From: Mariniflexile jejuense
Lineage (GTDB): Bacteria; Bacteroidota; Bacteroidia; Flavobacteriales; Flavobacteriaceae
DNA: 64,000 nucleotides
Assembly: GCF_042675665.1 (NCBI RefSeq)
Contig: NZ_JBHTJI010000001.1
Coordinates: 124,001 to 188,000, forward strand
Direction: 5' to 3'
The number at the start of each line of letters is the position of its first letter. Position 1 is the stretch's first letter. The notes beneath the pieces are model-generated. The model was not told the origin of the DNA. It saw only the letters and a program-made list of their open reading frames with translations, and did not search any database. Below are positions 1 through 8,989 of the stretch, piece after piece. The translations under genes were made by a program, and so were the position numbers.

Positions 1-275
1 AAATGCGCGCCTTTATTTCCTGCTTCCATAATACCAGGACCACCACCAGTAATAACGCCATAACCAGCTTCTACAATGCGCTTTGCTATTTTTTCGGCAA
101 GTATGTAATACGGACTATCTGGTTTTGTTCTTGCAGAACCAAAAATGGATACACATGGACCAATTTTGCTAAGTTTTTCATAGCCATTTACAAATTCGCC
201 CATTATTTTAAAAATAGCCCATGAATCGTTTGTTTTTATTTCGTTCCAGGCTTTACTGTGTTTTTCTAATCTCAT
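1..275 (-). CDS. LOG-family Rossmann-fold protein (partial, 5' part only)
   Basis: The reverse strand starts with ATG at 275 and reads open to the window edge, so about 91 N-terminal residues are present and the C-terminus is missing. The visible part contains GPCVSIFGSAR, then GVITGGGPGIMEAGNKGA. These are the nucleotide-binding segments of the TIGR00730/LOG family, whose characterised members hydrolyse nucleoside monophosphates to base and ribose phosphate (the cytokinin-activating LOG enzymes) or were called lysine decarboxylase-like in older annotation. The PGGxGTxxE catalytic motif lies beyond the window edge and cannot be checked. It sits 72 bp downstream of uvrA on the same strand and could be co-transcribed with it. 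Confidence 0.85.
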   Translation of the reverse strand, partial: MRLEKHSKAWNEIKTNDSWAIFKIMGEFVNGYEKLSKIGPCVSIFGSARTKPDSPYYILAEKIAKRIVEAGYGVITGGGPGIMEAGNKGAH

Positions 276-347
276 TTTATGTTAAGTTTATTTATTGTTA
301 AGTTAAGTATAAATTAAATGACTCCAAAACAAACAGCCAAACTAAGT

Positions 348-3197
348 TTAATTTTCAACTATCATTGGAGCTAATTCCTTTTTAAGAAACTTAGCTGTAT
401 GGCTTTTTTTATGTTTAGCTACGTCTTCTGGTGTGCCTTCAACAATTATTTGTCCGCCACCTTTTCCTCCTTCATAACCTACGTCAATTATATGGTCAAC
501 GGTTTTAACAACATCTAAATTATGTTCAATTATTAAAACGGTATTACCTTTATCAGCTAATTTATTTAAAACAATCATAAGCACTCTAATATCTTCAAAA
601 TGCAAGCCTGTAGTAGGTTCATCTAAAATGTAAAAGGTGTTTCCTGTATCTCGTTTGCTTAATTCGGTTGCCAATTTTATACGTTGTGCTTCACCACCAG
701 AAAGCGTGGTACTTTGTTGCCCTAAAGTGATGTAACCCAAACCAACATCTTTAATGGTTTTTAATTTATTATGAATTTTAGGTATGTGTTCAAAAAATTG
801 TACAGCATCATCAATAGTCATATCTAAAACATCGCTTATGCTTTTACCTTTATAGCGAATTTCTAAAGTTTCACGATTAAAACGTTTTCCTTGGCAGGTT
901 TCACATTCTACATACACATCGGGTAAAAAATTCATTTCAATAACGCGCAAACCACCACCTTGACAGGTTTCGCATCTACCACCAGTAACATTAAAACTAA
1001 AACGACCAGCTTTGTAACCGCGTATCATCGCTTCAGGAACTTTAGCAAATAAACTTCTAATTTCATCAAAAGTTTTTGTGTACGTAACAGGATTGCTTCG
1101 TGGTGTTCTACCAATGGGCGATTGGTTAATATCAATCACTTTGTCAATATGTTCTAATCCGGAAATGCTTTTATAAGGCATTGGTTTTTTAACGCCATTA
1201 AAGTAATGAGCGTTTAAAATAGGGTAGAGAGTTTCATTAATTAAGGTCGATTTTCCACTACCAGAAACACCTGTAACACCTATCATTTTTCCTAAAGGAA
1301 ATTTTACGGATACATTTTTAAGGTTATTACCTGTACAGCCTTTAAGTTCCATAAACTTGCCGTTACCTTCCCGACGTTTTTTAGGCACCTCTATTTGTTT
1401 GTTACCATTTAAATAATCGGCAGTTAAAGTGTTGTGGTTCAGTAATTCTTTAGGAGAACCAACACTTATAATTTCGCCGCCATGTTTTCCTGCTTTTGGA
1501 CCGATATCAATTACGTAATCTGCACGTTCAATCATGTCTTTATCATGTTCAACCACAATAACAGAATTACCAATATCACGAAGTGAGATTAATGAATTTA
1601 TTAATTTTTCATTGTCACGTTGATGTAAACCAATACTAGGCTCGTCTAAAATATACAAAACACCAACCAATTGCGAGCCAATTTGAGTTGCCAATCGAAT
1701 GCGTTGTGCTTCGCCACCAGATAATGATTTTGAACTTCTATTTAACGATAAATAATCTAAACCAACATCTAATAAAAACTGCAAACGGGCTTTAATTTCT
1801 TTTAAAACTTCTTCAGCTATTTTAAATTGTTTATCAGATAAATGATTGTGTAAATCGTTAAACCAAGTCGTTAATTCAACAATATCGGCGTTAGCTAATT
1901 CAGCGATGTTTTTATTATTTATTTTGAAGTAAAGCGATTCTTTTTTTAAACGAGAACCTTCACATTCAGGACAAGTTACTTTGTCCATATAATCTTTTGC
2001 CCATCGTTTTAAGGATGTAGATTCGGCTGTTTTGTATTGGTTTTCAATAAAGTTGGCAACACCTTCAAAATCTATTTTATAATCGCGGGTAACGCCCAAA
2101 GTTTTGCTTTCAACTGAAAACTTTTCATTACCACCATACAAAATCATGTGTTTTGCATCTTCAGGAATATCTTTATAAGCATCGGTTAATTTGAAGTTGA
2201 AGCGTTGTGCTATGGTTTCAAACTGTTTAAAAATCCAGCTATTTTTTTCTGGACCATGAGGTGCTAATGCGCCTGCTTTTATAGAAATACTATCGTCTGG
2301 AACAATCTTTTTTTCATTTACTTTGTAAAGTGTTCCAATGCCATTACATGTATCGCATGCACCTTTTGGTGAGTTGAATGAAAAGTTATTAGGCTCAGGA
2401 TTTGGGTACGAAATGCCAGAGGTTGCACACATTAAACTTCTACTGAAATAGCGTGTTTCTTGAGTATCTTGGTCTAAAACCATAAGCACATCTTCACCAT
2501 GATACATGGCGGTATTTATGGTTTCGGTAAGGCGTTTATTGTTTTCAGCTGTATCATCAATAACCAATCTGTCAATCACAATTTCAATATCGTGATTTTT
2601 ATAACGATCGAGCATCATGCCTTTGGTAAGATCTTTTATTTCACCATCGGTTCGTACCTTTACAAAACCTTGTTTTGCAATTTGTTCAAACAATTCGCGG
2701 TAATGTCCTTTGCGCGAACGAATTACAGGTGCTAAAATATTAATGCGTTTGCCTTTAAAATCACTAATAATTAGTTCTTTAATTTGCTCGTCACTATAAC
2801 TAATCATTTTTTCGCCTGTGTTATAGCTATAAGCATCACTAGCACGAGCATACAACAAACGTAGGAAATCGTAAATTTCAGTAATGGTGCCAACGGTAGA
2901 TCGTGGCGATTTGCTGGTTGTTTTTTGTTCAATAGCGATAACTGGCGAAAGACCATCAATTTTATCAACATCAGGACGTTCTAAACCACCTAAAAACTGA
3001 CGCGCATAAGCCGAAAATGTTTCAATGTAACGACGTTGTCCTTCAGCATAAATAGTATCAAAGGCTAATGACGATTTTCCACTACCAGAAAGTCCTGTTA
3101 TTACAACAAGTTTTTCGCGTGGTATGGATACATCGATATTTTTAAGGTTGTGAACTCTAGCTCCTTTTACTTCAATAAAATCGTTAAATTGGCTCAT
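348..3197 (-). CDS. uvrA: UvrABC system protein A (excinuclease ABC ATPase subunit)
   Basis: UvrA is the damage-recognition ATPase of nucleotide excision repair and loads UvrB on lesions. The protein has two ABC ATPase halves: Walker A GLSGSGKSS near the N-terminus and GVSGSGKST in the second half, each with an LSGGEAQR signature. The C-terminal zinc module is intact (CETCQGGG and CETCQGKR). In the first zinc module the expected leading C-x2-C pair reads CATS, so one ligand is missing, while the second pair CDTCNG is present. The open frame begins six codons upstream at 3215, but I chose the ATG at 3197 (MSQFNDF) because a promoter -7 element, TAACTTTG, occupies 3213-3220 and so overlaps the longer version. 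Product 949 residues, normal for the family. Confidence 0.97.
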   Translation of the reverse strand: MSQFNDFIEVKGARVHNLKNIDVSIPREKLVVITGLSGSGKSSLAFDTIYAEGQRRYIETFSAYARQFLGGLERPDVDKIDGLSPVIAIEQKTTSKSPRSTVGTITEIYDFLRLLYARASDAYSYNTGEKMISYSDEQIKELIISDFKGKRINILAPVIRSRKGHYRELFEQIAKQGFVKVRTDGEIKDLTKGMMLDRYKNHDIEIVIDRLVIDDTAENNKRLTETINTAMYHGEDVLMVLDQDTQETRYFSRSLMCATSGISYPNPEPNNFSFNSPKGACDTCNGIGTLYKVNEKKIVPDDSISIKAGALAPHGPEKNSWIFKQFETIAQRFNFKLTDAYKDIPEDAKHMILYGGNEKFSVESKTLGVTRDYKIDFEGVANFIENQYKTAESTSLKRWAKDYMDKVTCPECEGSRLKKESLYFKINNKNIAELANADIVELTTWFNDLHNHLSDKQFKIAEEVLKEIKARLQFLLDVGLDYLSLNRSSKSLSGGEAQRIRLATQIGSQLVGVLYILDEPSIGLHQRDNEKLINSLISLRDIGNSVIVVEHDKDMIERADYVIDIGPKAGKHGGEIISVGSPKELLNHNTLTADYLNGNKQIEVPKKRREGNGKFMELKGCTGNNLKNVSVKFPLGKMIGVTGVSGSGKSTLINETLYPILNAHYFNGVKKPMPYKSISGLEHIDKVIDINQSPIGRTPRSNPVTYTKTFDEIRSLFAKVPEAMIRGYKAGRFSFNVTGGRCETCQGGGLRVIEMNFLPDVYVECETCQGKRFNRETLEIRYKGKSISDVLDMTIDDAVQFFEHIPKIHNKLKTIKDVGLGYITLGQQSTTLSGGEAQRIKLATELSKRDTGNTFYILDEPTTGLHFEDIRVLMIVLNKLADKGNTVLIIEHNLDVVKTVDHIIDVGYEGGKGGGQIIVEGTPEDVAKHKKSHTAKFLKKELAPMIVEN

Positions 3198-3212
3198 AAA
3201 TAGGCAAAAGCG

Positions 3213-3220
3213 CAAAGTTA
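3213..3220 (-). promoter_or_regulatory. Bacteroidota -7 promoter element of uvrA
   Basis: TAACTTTG on the minus strand matches the Bacteroidota -7 consensus TAnnTTTG, 15 nt upstream of the chosen uvrA ATG. It would give a leader of about 9 nt and rules against the upstream in-frame start. Confidence 0.5.
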
Positions 3221-3272
3221 CAATTTTAGTTGTTAAATTGGTGTGAAGATTTAATCTGAATTAGAAAACTAG

Positions 3273-3740
3273 CTACTCTTCAAGAACTTCAATATTTACA
3301 ATTAAATAGCCTCTAAGTTTATATTTGGCTATTTCCATAAAGGCTTTTTTTGACAAATCTATTTCTCTGCCTTTAACAAATGGACCTCTATCATTTACTG
3401 TAACAATTACAGATTCATTATTTACGGTATTTGTTACTTTAACTTTAGTGCCAAATTTTAGGGTTTTATGTGCAGCGGTATATAATTCATTGTCAAATTT
3501 TTCACCACTAGCTGTTTTTTTTCCATTAAATTTATCAGCATAGTATGAAGCATGTACCATTTCTTTGTATGGTGTATAAACTAGTAAGGATGAATCTACA
3601 ACAGTACTATCGGTTAAAACAGAATCAATTTGTATAACGTTGTAATTAAGTTGTTTACTATTAATTATACTTGAAGATTTAAAGCTACTTAAAACAATAA
3701 TTAAGCCTAAAAAACTAATAATTTGAGTAGTTAACTTCAT
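3273..3740 (-). CDS. RlpA-like double-psi beta-barrel protein, secreted
   Basis: A 155-residue protein with an N-terminal signal peptide or anchor (hydrophobic residues about 7-20) and a C-terminal double-psi beta-barrel. The RlpA signature is visible: HASYYADKFNGKKTASGE, then AAHKTLKFGTKVKVTN and VNDRGPF. RlpA proteins act in the periplasm on septal or polar peptidoglycan; some are lytic transglycosylases acting on stem-peptide-free strands. The central DRGPF and the preceding SG-E-F segment fit the active fold, but catalysis cannot be proven from sequence. There is no SPOR domain, so it is a minimal version. It lies 75 bp upstream of uvrA on the same strand. Confidence 0.8.
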   Translation of the reverse strand: MKLTTQIISFLGLIIVLSSFKSSSIINSKQLNYNVIQIDSVLTDSTVVDSSLLVYTPYKEMVHASYYADKFNGKKTASGEKFDNELYTAAHKTLKFGTKVKVTNTVNNESVIVTVNDRGPFVKGREIDLSKKAFMEIAKYKLRGYLIVNIEVLEE

Positions 3741-3890
3741 GTATTTTTTGTTAAATTCTTCATAGTAACGAAAGAATTGATTTTTAATTATACGAAAAAT
3801 TAATCAATTTAGACTTTTGTAGTTTAAAATAGGTGAAATTTTATTTGATATTTGTTATAATTGTACAAAATATTATTAAATAATAGTAAC

Positions 3891-4415
3891 ATGAAATTAT
3901 TAGGAATAGGCTCTAGAATTAATCATGCAGAATACGGAAAAGGCGTAGTTACCAATGTTACAACACAGCATTATTGGGTAACTTTTATAGAAAACGGATT
4001 AGAAACAATAGATTTAGATAGTGATTTTGAAGTTATTGAAGCTGCCGATGGCGATGTAGATACTGTAAGCTTTTTTGATGTTGAAAGTAGCTTGGTAAAC
4101 ATTTTAAAAAAATGGAGTGATGCTAGTGAGGTTGTGCCTATTGCTGATAAATATAAAGGCGGAAAACTAATTTTAGAACCAGCAGATACCAATTTGAAAA
4201 GTTATGAATTACCAATTGATACGTTTTTTCATAAAATAACGATGGTTCGCGATCGTTTGCGCGTTATGGAACAACGTGTAAATGCTAGTGACTTGGATGA
4301 GCAAGGAAAAATAGATTTACAACAATACATAACTCGAATTTACGGTAGCTTAACTAGTTTTAATATTTTGTTTAAATCTGATAGCCATCGTTTTGTTGGG
4401 CAGAAAGGGAGTTAA
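3891..4415 (+). CDS. Conserved hypothetical with N-terminal SH3/Tudor-like segment
   Basis: I do not recognise a named function. The 174-residue protein begins MKLLGIGSRINHAEYGKGVV; the G-xx-V/I-xH-xx-(F/Y)GxGVV pattern resembles the small beta-barrel modules at the ends of UvrD/Rep helicases and in CarD-type proteins, which bind proteins or nucleic acid. An acidic linker follows (residues about 45-65), then a mostly helical C-terminal half with a charged helix around RDRLRVMEQRV. The open frame extends upstream to a TTG at 3861, but the ATG at 3891 starts right before the conserved segment and is preferred. No signal peptide, so cytoplasmic. The stop codon is part of a terminator hairpin. 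Confidence 0.6.
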   Translation: MKLLGIGSRINHAEYGKGVVTNVTTQHYWVTFIENGLETIDLDSDFEVIEAADGDVDTVSFFDVESSLVNILKKWSDASEVVPIADKYKGGKLILEPADTNLKSYELPIDTFFHKITMVRDRLRVMEQRVNASDLDEQGKIDLQQYITRIYGSLTSFNILFKSDSHRFVGQKGS

Positions 4416-4440
4416 GACTTTGTTTGAAGTCTTAGTTTTT
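4413..4440 (+). terminator. Rho-independent terminator overlapping the stop codon
   Basis: An 8-bp stem TAAGACTT/AAGTCTTA with a 6-nt loop is followed by a T run. The stop codon TAA (4413-4415) forms the first three bases of the stem. Confidence 0.75.
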
Positions 4441-4463
4441 TAGAAAAAAACGAGACTGCGAAT

Positions 4464-5180
4464 TTATTCAGTTCCTTTAATATGAGAAATTTCTAAACCG
4501 AAAACGCTCATTTTATGAAAGTTTGGTAGTTGTGCACCACTTTCGGTAGTAACCCAATCGTTCCAAGTAGCTTTTAAACCATTAATAGGTAAAATATCAA
4601 CCCACATTTGAAAACTTGTGGGTTTTCCTGTTTTATCTAAATGCCATAAATACGAATCACCTGGTGTTGACCCACCAGTTGTATAGGTTACTAAAAGCGC
4701 CTGTTCGTTGTTTTTTAAGGTTACCAATCGGCGTTCTGTGCCTTTATCAAATACTTTATAAGGTGCAACAAGCCAAAAGGAATCATTATTAAAGTAATTT
4801 GTTGCTTTGGCTATAAGTTCTTCAGCCATATCATTATCAACCTTAAAACTATGCACGTAGGCTTTATTTTGTGATGCATCATTTAAGTTTAAGCTTACTT
4901 TATATTCTTTCCAATATACATCACAAATATTTTTGTCTTTTTTCCATTTATAATGATGTCTTCTTTTAAATGTCCATTCAATATAATCGGTTTTTTTAAA
5001 AGCATCATAATTTAAAGCATCAAGCATTTTGTAGGCTAAAGCATCTGCTTCGTTTCCTATAATTCCTGTGGGCAACGTTTCATCATATTTAAAATATAAA
5101 AAACAAAAAAATAACAGACTTGGTAAGGTAAGAAACACAAGTACACCTGTTGTTATTTTTAATATTTTTTTTGACCTCAT
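4464..5180 (-). CDS. Hypothetical membrane-anchored protein
   Basis: Not recognised. The 238-residue product has one N-terminal hydrophobic segment (about residues 10-28) with lysines before it and a large hydrophilic domain after it, so it is probably anchored in the inner membrane with the domain in the periplasm. The body contains WTFKRRHHYKW and several aromatic, beta-rich stretches (FWLVAPYKVFDKG, LVTYTTGGSTPGDSYLW) that suggest a folded beta-sandwich-like domain rather than an enzyme with an obvious active site. It is transcribed alone, convergent with the preceding gene. Confidence 0.5.
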   Translation of the reverse strand: MRSKKILKITTGVLVFLTLPSLLFFCFLYFKYDETLPTGIIGNEADALAYKMLDALNYDAFKKTDYIEWTFKRRHHYKWKKDKNICDVYWKEYKVSLNLNDASQNKAYVHSFKVDNDMAEELIAKATNYFNNDSFWLVAPYKVFDKGTERRLVTLKNNEQALLVTYTTGGSTPGDSYLWHLDKTGKPTSFQMWVDILPINGLKATWNDWVTTESGAQLPNFHKMSVFGLEISHIKGTE

Positions 5181-5333
5181 TTAAATATAATCTGTAAAAC
5201 TTGAGTCTAAATTATTAATTACTAATATATTAATCAAAGAAAAAGGTTAAAATCCGACGGCGGTTAAGTCTATTTCGATAACCTGTATTTGCTTTTACAC
5301 TTAATCTTAAAAAAAGGAATTCTATCGAAGCAG

Positions 5334-5936
5334 TTATTCTATTATGTTATGTGTGTGTTCTTGTAATTTTTCTTTTGAAAAGCGAATTAATTCATCAAAA
5401 AAAATAGAAAATTCGGTTTCAAATTCAGAATAAAATAGTTCTAATTCATTTACGGCTTCATCCATACCAGAACGGTTTTTTGTACGCCTGTTCATGCCAT
5501 CTAAAACCCTTGAAATACCTTCAATCGAGGCATAACTTAATAGCCAATTATCGGTCATCATGTAAGGCATCATTTTTTGAATACGAAGCGATAGTAACTC
5601 ATAATGCGTTTCTAAAGAATCATAAAAATTTTCAACATAATCTTTTAATGGTGTGTTGCTATATTTACTCCAGTTTTTAGCTAGAAAATGATCGTATAAA
5701 ATATCTACAATTATACCCGAATAATGCCCGTATTTTTCATGTAGCCGTTTGGTGCTTTGTCTAACAATAGGATGTGCATCGGTAAATGTGTCAATATTTC
5801 GATGAAGCAAAATGCCAATTTGAATGTCTTTTGGATGTTTTTTATACAATTTACCTTTAATGCCATCTGCAATAAAATTTCCTATGGTAACCAAATCGTT
5901 ATCTCCAGAAAGATAAATATGCGCTAAGTAATTCAT
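5334..5936 (-). CDS. acpH: Acyl carrier protein phosphodiesterase-like (AcpH/DUF479)
   Basis: Starts MNYLAHIYLS and continues with GNFIADGIKG, HRNIDTFTDAHP and YGHYSGIIVDILYDHFLAKNW. These are the conserved His/Asp clusters of the ACP phosphodiesterase family, which removes 4'-phosphopantetheine from acyl carrier protein in E. coli. The fold belongs to the HD-phosphatase-like superfamily, and the spaced H and D residues are the metal ligands. Length 200 residues is usual. It is divergently transcribed from glmM, 64 bp apart. Confidence 0.82.
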   Translation of the reverse strand: MNYLAHIYLSGDNDLVTIGNFIADGIKGKLYKKHPKDIQIGILLHRNIDTFTDAHPIVRQSTKRLHEKYGHYSGIIVDILYDHFLAKNWSKYSNTPLKDYVENFYDSLETHYELLSLRIQKMMPYMMTDNWLLSYASIEGISRVLDGMNRRTKNRSGMDEAVNELELFYSEFETEFSIFFDELIRFSKEKLQEHTHNIIE

Positions 5937-5969
5937 TTTGGAAATTTACGAATTACAATTTTGAAATAG

Positions 5970-5977
5970 TATATTTG
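5970..5977 (+). promoter_or_regulatory. -7 promoter element of glmM
   Basis: TATATTTG matches TAnnTTTG, 23 nt upstream of the glmM ATG in the short acpH/glmM intergenic region. No convincing -33 element was identified. Confidence 0.45.
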
Positions 5978-6000
5978 TTCATCAAATTGAAAAAAAAATT

Positions 6001-7389
6001 ATGACACTTATAAAATCAATTTCAGGAATTAGAGGAACTATTGGCGGAAACGTAGGCGATAATTTAACACCTATTGATGCTGTAAAATTTGCTGCCGCTT
6101 ATGGCGTTTGGTTAAAGCAACAACGTGAAAAAGATACTTACAAAGTAGTTGTTGGTAGAGATGCACGAATTTCAGGAGCCATGATTCAAAACCTTGTTAT
6201 GAATACGTTGGTTGGTTTAGGTATTAACGTGGTTGATTTAGGTTTATCTACAACGCCTACAGTAGAAATGGCAGTACCTATGGAACATGCCGATGGCGGA
6301 ATTATTTTAACGGCAAGTCATAACCCAAAACAATGGAATGCTTTAAAACTACTAAATGCTAAAGGCGAATTTTTAGATGACATGCAAGGTGCAAAAATTT
6401 TAGAAATTGCAGAAAGTGATAACTTAAGTTTTGCCGATGTAGATAGTTTGGGGCAAATAACAAAAAACAAAGCCTATATAGACTTACATATTATTGAAGT
6501 TCTAGATTTATCATTGGTAACCGTTCCTGCTATTGAAGAAGCCCGTTTTAAAGTGGTTGTTGATGGTGTAAACTCTACTGGTGGCATTGCAATTCCATTA
6601 CTTTTAGAGCGTTTAGGTGTTGATGTTGTTAAATTATATTGCGAACCAAACGGACATTTTCCACACAATCCAGAACCACTAAAAGAGCATTTAGGAGATT
6701 TATCTGAAGCTGTAAAAAAACATAATGCCGATTTTGGTATTGTTGTAGATCCAGACGTTGATAGATTAGCTTTTATGGACGAAAATGGCGAGATGTTTGG
6801 TGAAGAATATACTTTGGTTGCTTGTGCCGATTACGTACTAAGTAAAACACCAGGAAATACAGTTAGTAACATGAGTTCTACCAGAGCATTGCGCGATGTA
6901 ACCGAAAAACATGGTGGTAAATATGAAGCAAGTGCAGTAGGAGAAGTGAATGTTGTTAAGTTAATGAAAAAAAATAAGGTTGTTATTGGAGGCGAAGGTA
7001 ATGGCGGTATTATTTATCCAGAATCGCATTACGGACGTGATGCGCTTGTTGGTGTTGCTTTATTTTTAAGCTTATTAGCTGAAAAAAACATGAAGGTTAG
7101 TGAACTTCGAAAAACCTACCCAAACTATTTTATGAGTAAAAAGAAGATTGAATTAACAGAAGGTTTGGATGTAGATGGTATTTTAAAAGCGATGGAACAT
7201 CGTTACCAAAACGAACAACTAACCACAATTGATGGTGTTAAAATAGATTTTTCTGAAAGTTGGGTGCATTTGCGCAAAAGTAATACCGAGCCAATTATTA
7301 GAATTTATACCGAAGCAAAATCGCAACAAGAGGCAGATGCTTTAGCTGATAAATTTATTGAAGAAATTAGTGCAATTGCTAAGACATAA
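6001..7389 (+). CDS. glmM: Phosphoglucosamine mutase
   Basis: An alpha-D-phosphohexomutase of 462 residues that interconverts glucosamine-6-P and glucosamine-1-P for UDP-GlcNAc, peptidoglycan and LPS synthesis. The catalytic phosphoserine loop TASHNP is at residues 104-109 (Ser106). The metal-binding loop VDPDVDRL, the sugar-binding GEGNGG and the C-terminal phosphate-binding RKSNTEPIIRIY are all present. Many Bacteroidota encode this clade; phosphomannomutase activity is possible because family members are hard to tell apart by sequence. The small gap to the downstream DUF4256 gene suggests an operon. Confidence 0.9.
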   Translation: MTLIKSISGIRGTIGGNVGDNLTPIDAVKFAAAYGVWLKQQREKDTYKVVVGRDARISGAMIQNLVMNTLVGLGINVVDLGLSTTPTVEMAVPMEHADGGIILTASHNPKQWNALKLLNAKGEFLDDMQGAKILEIAESDNLSFADVDSLGQITKNKAYIDLHIIEVLDLSLVTVPAIEEARFKVVVDGVNSTGGIAIPLLLERLGVDVVKLYCEPNGHFPHNPEPLKEHLGDLSEAVKKHNADFGIVVDPDVDRLAFMDENGEMFGEEYTLVACADYVLSKTPGNTVSNMSSTRALRDVTEKHGGKYEASAVGEVNVVKLMKKNKVVIGGEGNGGIIYPESHYGRDALVGVALFLSLLAEKNMKVSELRKTYPNYFMSKKKIELTEGLDVDGILKAMEHRYQNEQLTTIDGVKIDFSESWVHLRKSNTEPIIRIYTEAKSQQEADALADKFIEEISAIAKT

Positions 7390-7405
7390 TTTTTAATTGT
7401 TAGTT

Positions 7406-7969
7406 ATGAGTGATAAAAAACAACTTTCAATAGAACAACAAAATCAACTTATTAATATATTAAAGTTGCGTTTTGAAACGCACAAAAATCGTCATAAGGA
7501 TATTGATTGGATTTCTGTTGAAGGTAAACTACGTTCAAATCCAGAAAAATTATGGTCGCTTAACCAAATGGAAGAAACAGGAGGCGAACCTGATGTTGTT
7601 GGTTTTGATAAAACCACTAACAGCTATATTTTTTACGATTGTTCTGCTGAAACACCAGAAGGCAGAAGAAGTATTTGTTTTGACCCTGAAGCTTTAGAGT
7701 CTAGAAAAAAATTCAAACCAAATGATAGTGCTATTGGTATGGCTACCAAAATGGGTGTTGAGCTTTTAAATGAAACAGAGTATAGAGCATTACAAAAACT
7801 AGGGAAGTTTGATCAAAAAACATCTAGTTGGATACAAACACCTGCTGATATTAGAAAATTAGGAGGTTCACTTTTTGCCGATTTTCGTTTTAATACCGTA
7901 TTTGTGTACCATAACGGTGCAGAATCTTATTATGCAGGGCGTGGGTTTCGTGCTTCGTTAAGAGTTTAA
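7406..7969 (+). CDS. DUF4256 family protein
   Basis: A 187-residue cytoplasmic protein from the ATG at 7406 (MSDKKQLS); a TTG at 7397 in the same frame is less likely. It carries the typical DUF4256 text: WSLNQMEETGGEPDVVG, then FYDCSAETPEGRRS, then GMATKMGVELL, and the C-terminal YHNGAESYYAGRGFR. The family is widespread but has no established function. It follows glmM by 16 bp on the same strand. Confidence 0.8.
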   Translation: MSDKKQLSIEQQNQLINILKLRFETHKNRHKDIDWISVEGKLRSNPEKLWSLNQMEETGGEPDVVGFDKTTNSYIFYDCSAETPEGRRSICFDPEALESRKKFKPNDSAIGMATKMGVELLNETEYRALQKLGKFDQKTSSWIQTPADIRKLGGSLFADFRFNTVFVYHNGAESYYAGRGFRASLRV

Positions 7970-8056
7970 TGTTATTAAGTTCGAAGTAATTTAACTAAAT
8001 TTCAATTTTATTAAAAGATTGCGTCTATTTCTCGCAATAATCTAAAAATTGAAGTT

Positions 8057-8926
8057 CTAACGGCTATGTTTCCAGCGTTTATGCGTCCAAAAATAATATT
8101 CAGGTGCTTCATAAATTTGTTTTTCAACTTCACGTAAAAACAAATCTGTTAATTCATAATCTTTAAAATCGTTTGGATTTTCAGAAAGCGTTATAATTTC
8201 AGCTTCATAATAACCGCGGTTAACTTTGGTTACTTTTAAATAGGCAATGGTTAAATCTAATTTTTTAGCTAATCGTTCAGCACCGGTAAAACATGGCGTT
8301 TCAATACCCATAAATGTACCCCAATAAACTTCTTTTGTAAGCCTGGGCGATTGATCGCTTAAAAAAGCAGTAATACTTTTTCTTCCCTTAGCTTCATTCT
8401 GGTTAATTACACTTATTGTCTCTTTTGTGCTAATTAATTGTGTATTAAACCTAGACCGAATCGCTCTTACCAATTTGTCAAAATAGGTGTTTGCTAATTT
8501 TTTGTAAACACCAAAGCCTTTAAAGTTGATGTAATTTTGCAAAACAACAGACCATTCCCAACTTGCATAATGCCCATACATTAACAATATACTTTTATTT
8601 AAACTTTCTAAACGTTGAAATTCCTCAGGATTCAATATTTTAAATCGTTTCTTTAATTCTTTTTCAGAAATAGTCATGGTTTTTGCCATTTCTAAAAACA
8701 TATCGCACAAATGTTTATAGAATTTCTTTTGAATGCTAGTTAATTCATTTTCACTTTTGTTAGGAAAAACAAGTTTTAAATTGTTGTAAACTACTTTTTT
8801 TCGATAGCCAATTACATAATAAAGTAAAACATATAAACCATTGGAAATTAAGTATAATAATCGGAACGGTAGTATAGAAACCATCCATAAAAGTGGATAA
8901 ATAAGAATATATGCTAAAAATTGCAT
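8057..8926 (-). CDS. Lysophospholipid/lipid A acyltransferase (LpxL/HtrB-type)
   Basis: A 289-residue protein with an N-terminal membrane region (residues about 1-40) and the HX4E catalytic motif of the lipid A late acyltransferases (His119 and Glu124 in MYGHYASWEW). SDQSP and the later TGAERLAKK/WTHKRWK segments match the family layout. It would transfer a secondary acyl chain onto lipid A at the inner membrane, although related flavobacterial enzymes may acylate aminolipids. It is divergent from the rhomboid gene, sharing a compact promoter region. Confidence 0.82.
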   Translation of the reverse strand: MQFLAYILIYPLLWMVSILPFRLLYLISNGLYVLLYYVIGYRKKVVYNNLKLVFPNKSENELTSIQKKFYKHLCDMFLEMAKTMTISEKELKKRFKILNPEEFQRLESLNKSILLMYGHYASWEWSVVLQNYINFKGFGVYKKLANTYFDKLVRAIRSRFNTQLISTKETISVINQNEAKGRKSITAFLSDQSPRLTKEVYWGTFMGIETPCFTGAERLAKKLDLTIAYLKVTKVNRGYYEAEIITLSENPNDFKDYELTDLFLREVEKQIYEAPEYYFWTHKRWKHSR

Positions 8927-8950
8927 GAATTAATTTTAGATTTGTAAAAG

Positions 8951-8958
8951 CAAATATA
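8951..8958 (-). promoter_or_regulatory. -7 element of the acyltransferase gene
   Basis: TATATTTG on the minus strand, 24 nt upstream of the start at 8926. It lies back to back with the rhomboid promoter. Confidence 0.45.
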
Positions 8959-8961
8959 TGC

Positions 8962-8969
8962 TAATTTTG
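8962..8969 (+). promoter_or_regulatory. -7 element of the rhomboid gene
   Basis: TAATTTTG on the plus strand, 20 nt upstream of the ATG at 8990, three bases from the opposing -7 element. Confidence 0.45.
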
Positions 8970-8989
8970 AACTTAAACCTTTACACCTT

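Noticed and set aside
3198..3215. Upstream in-frame start of uvrA at 3215
   Set aside because: A -7 element occupies 3213-3220, and the family N-terminus matches the ATG at 3197.
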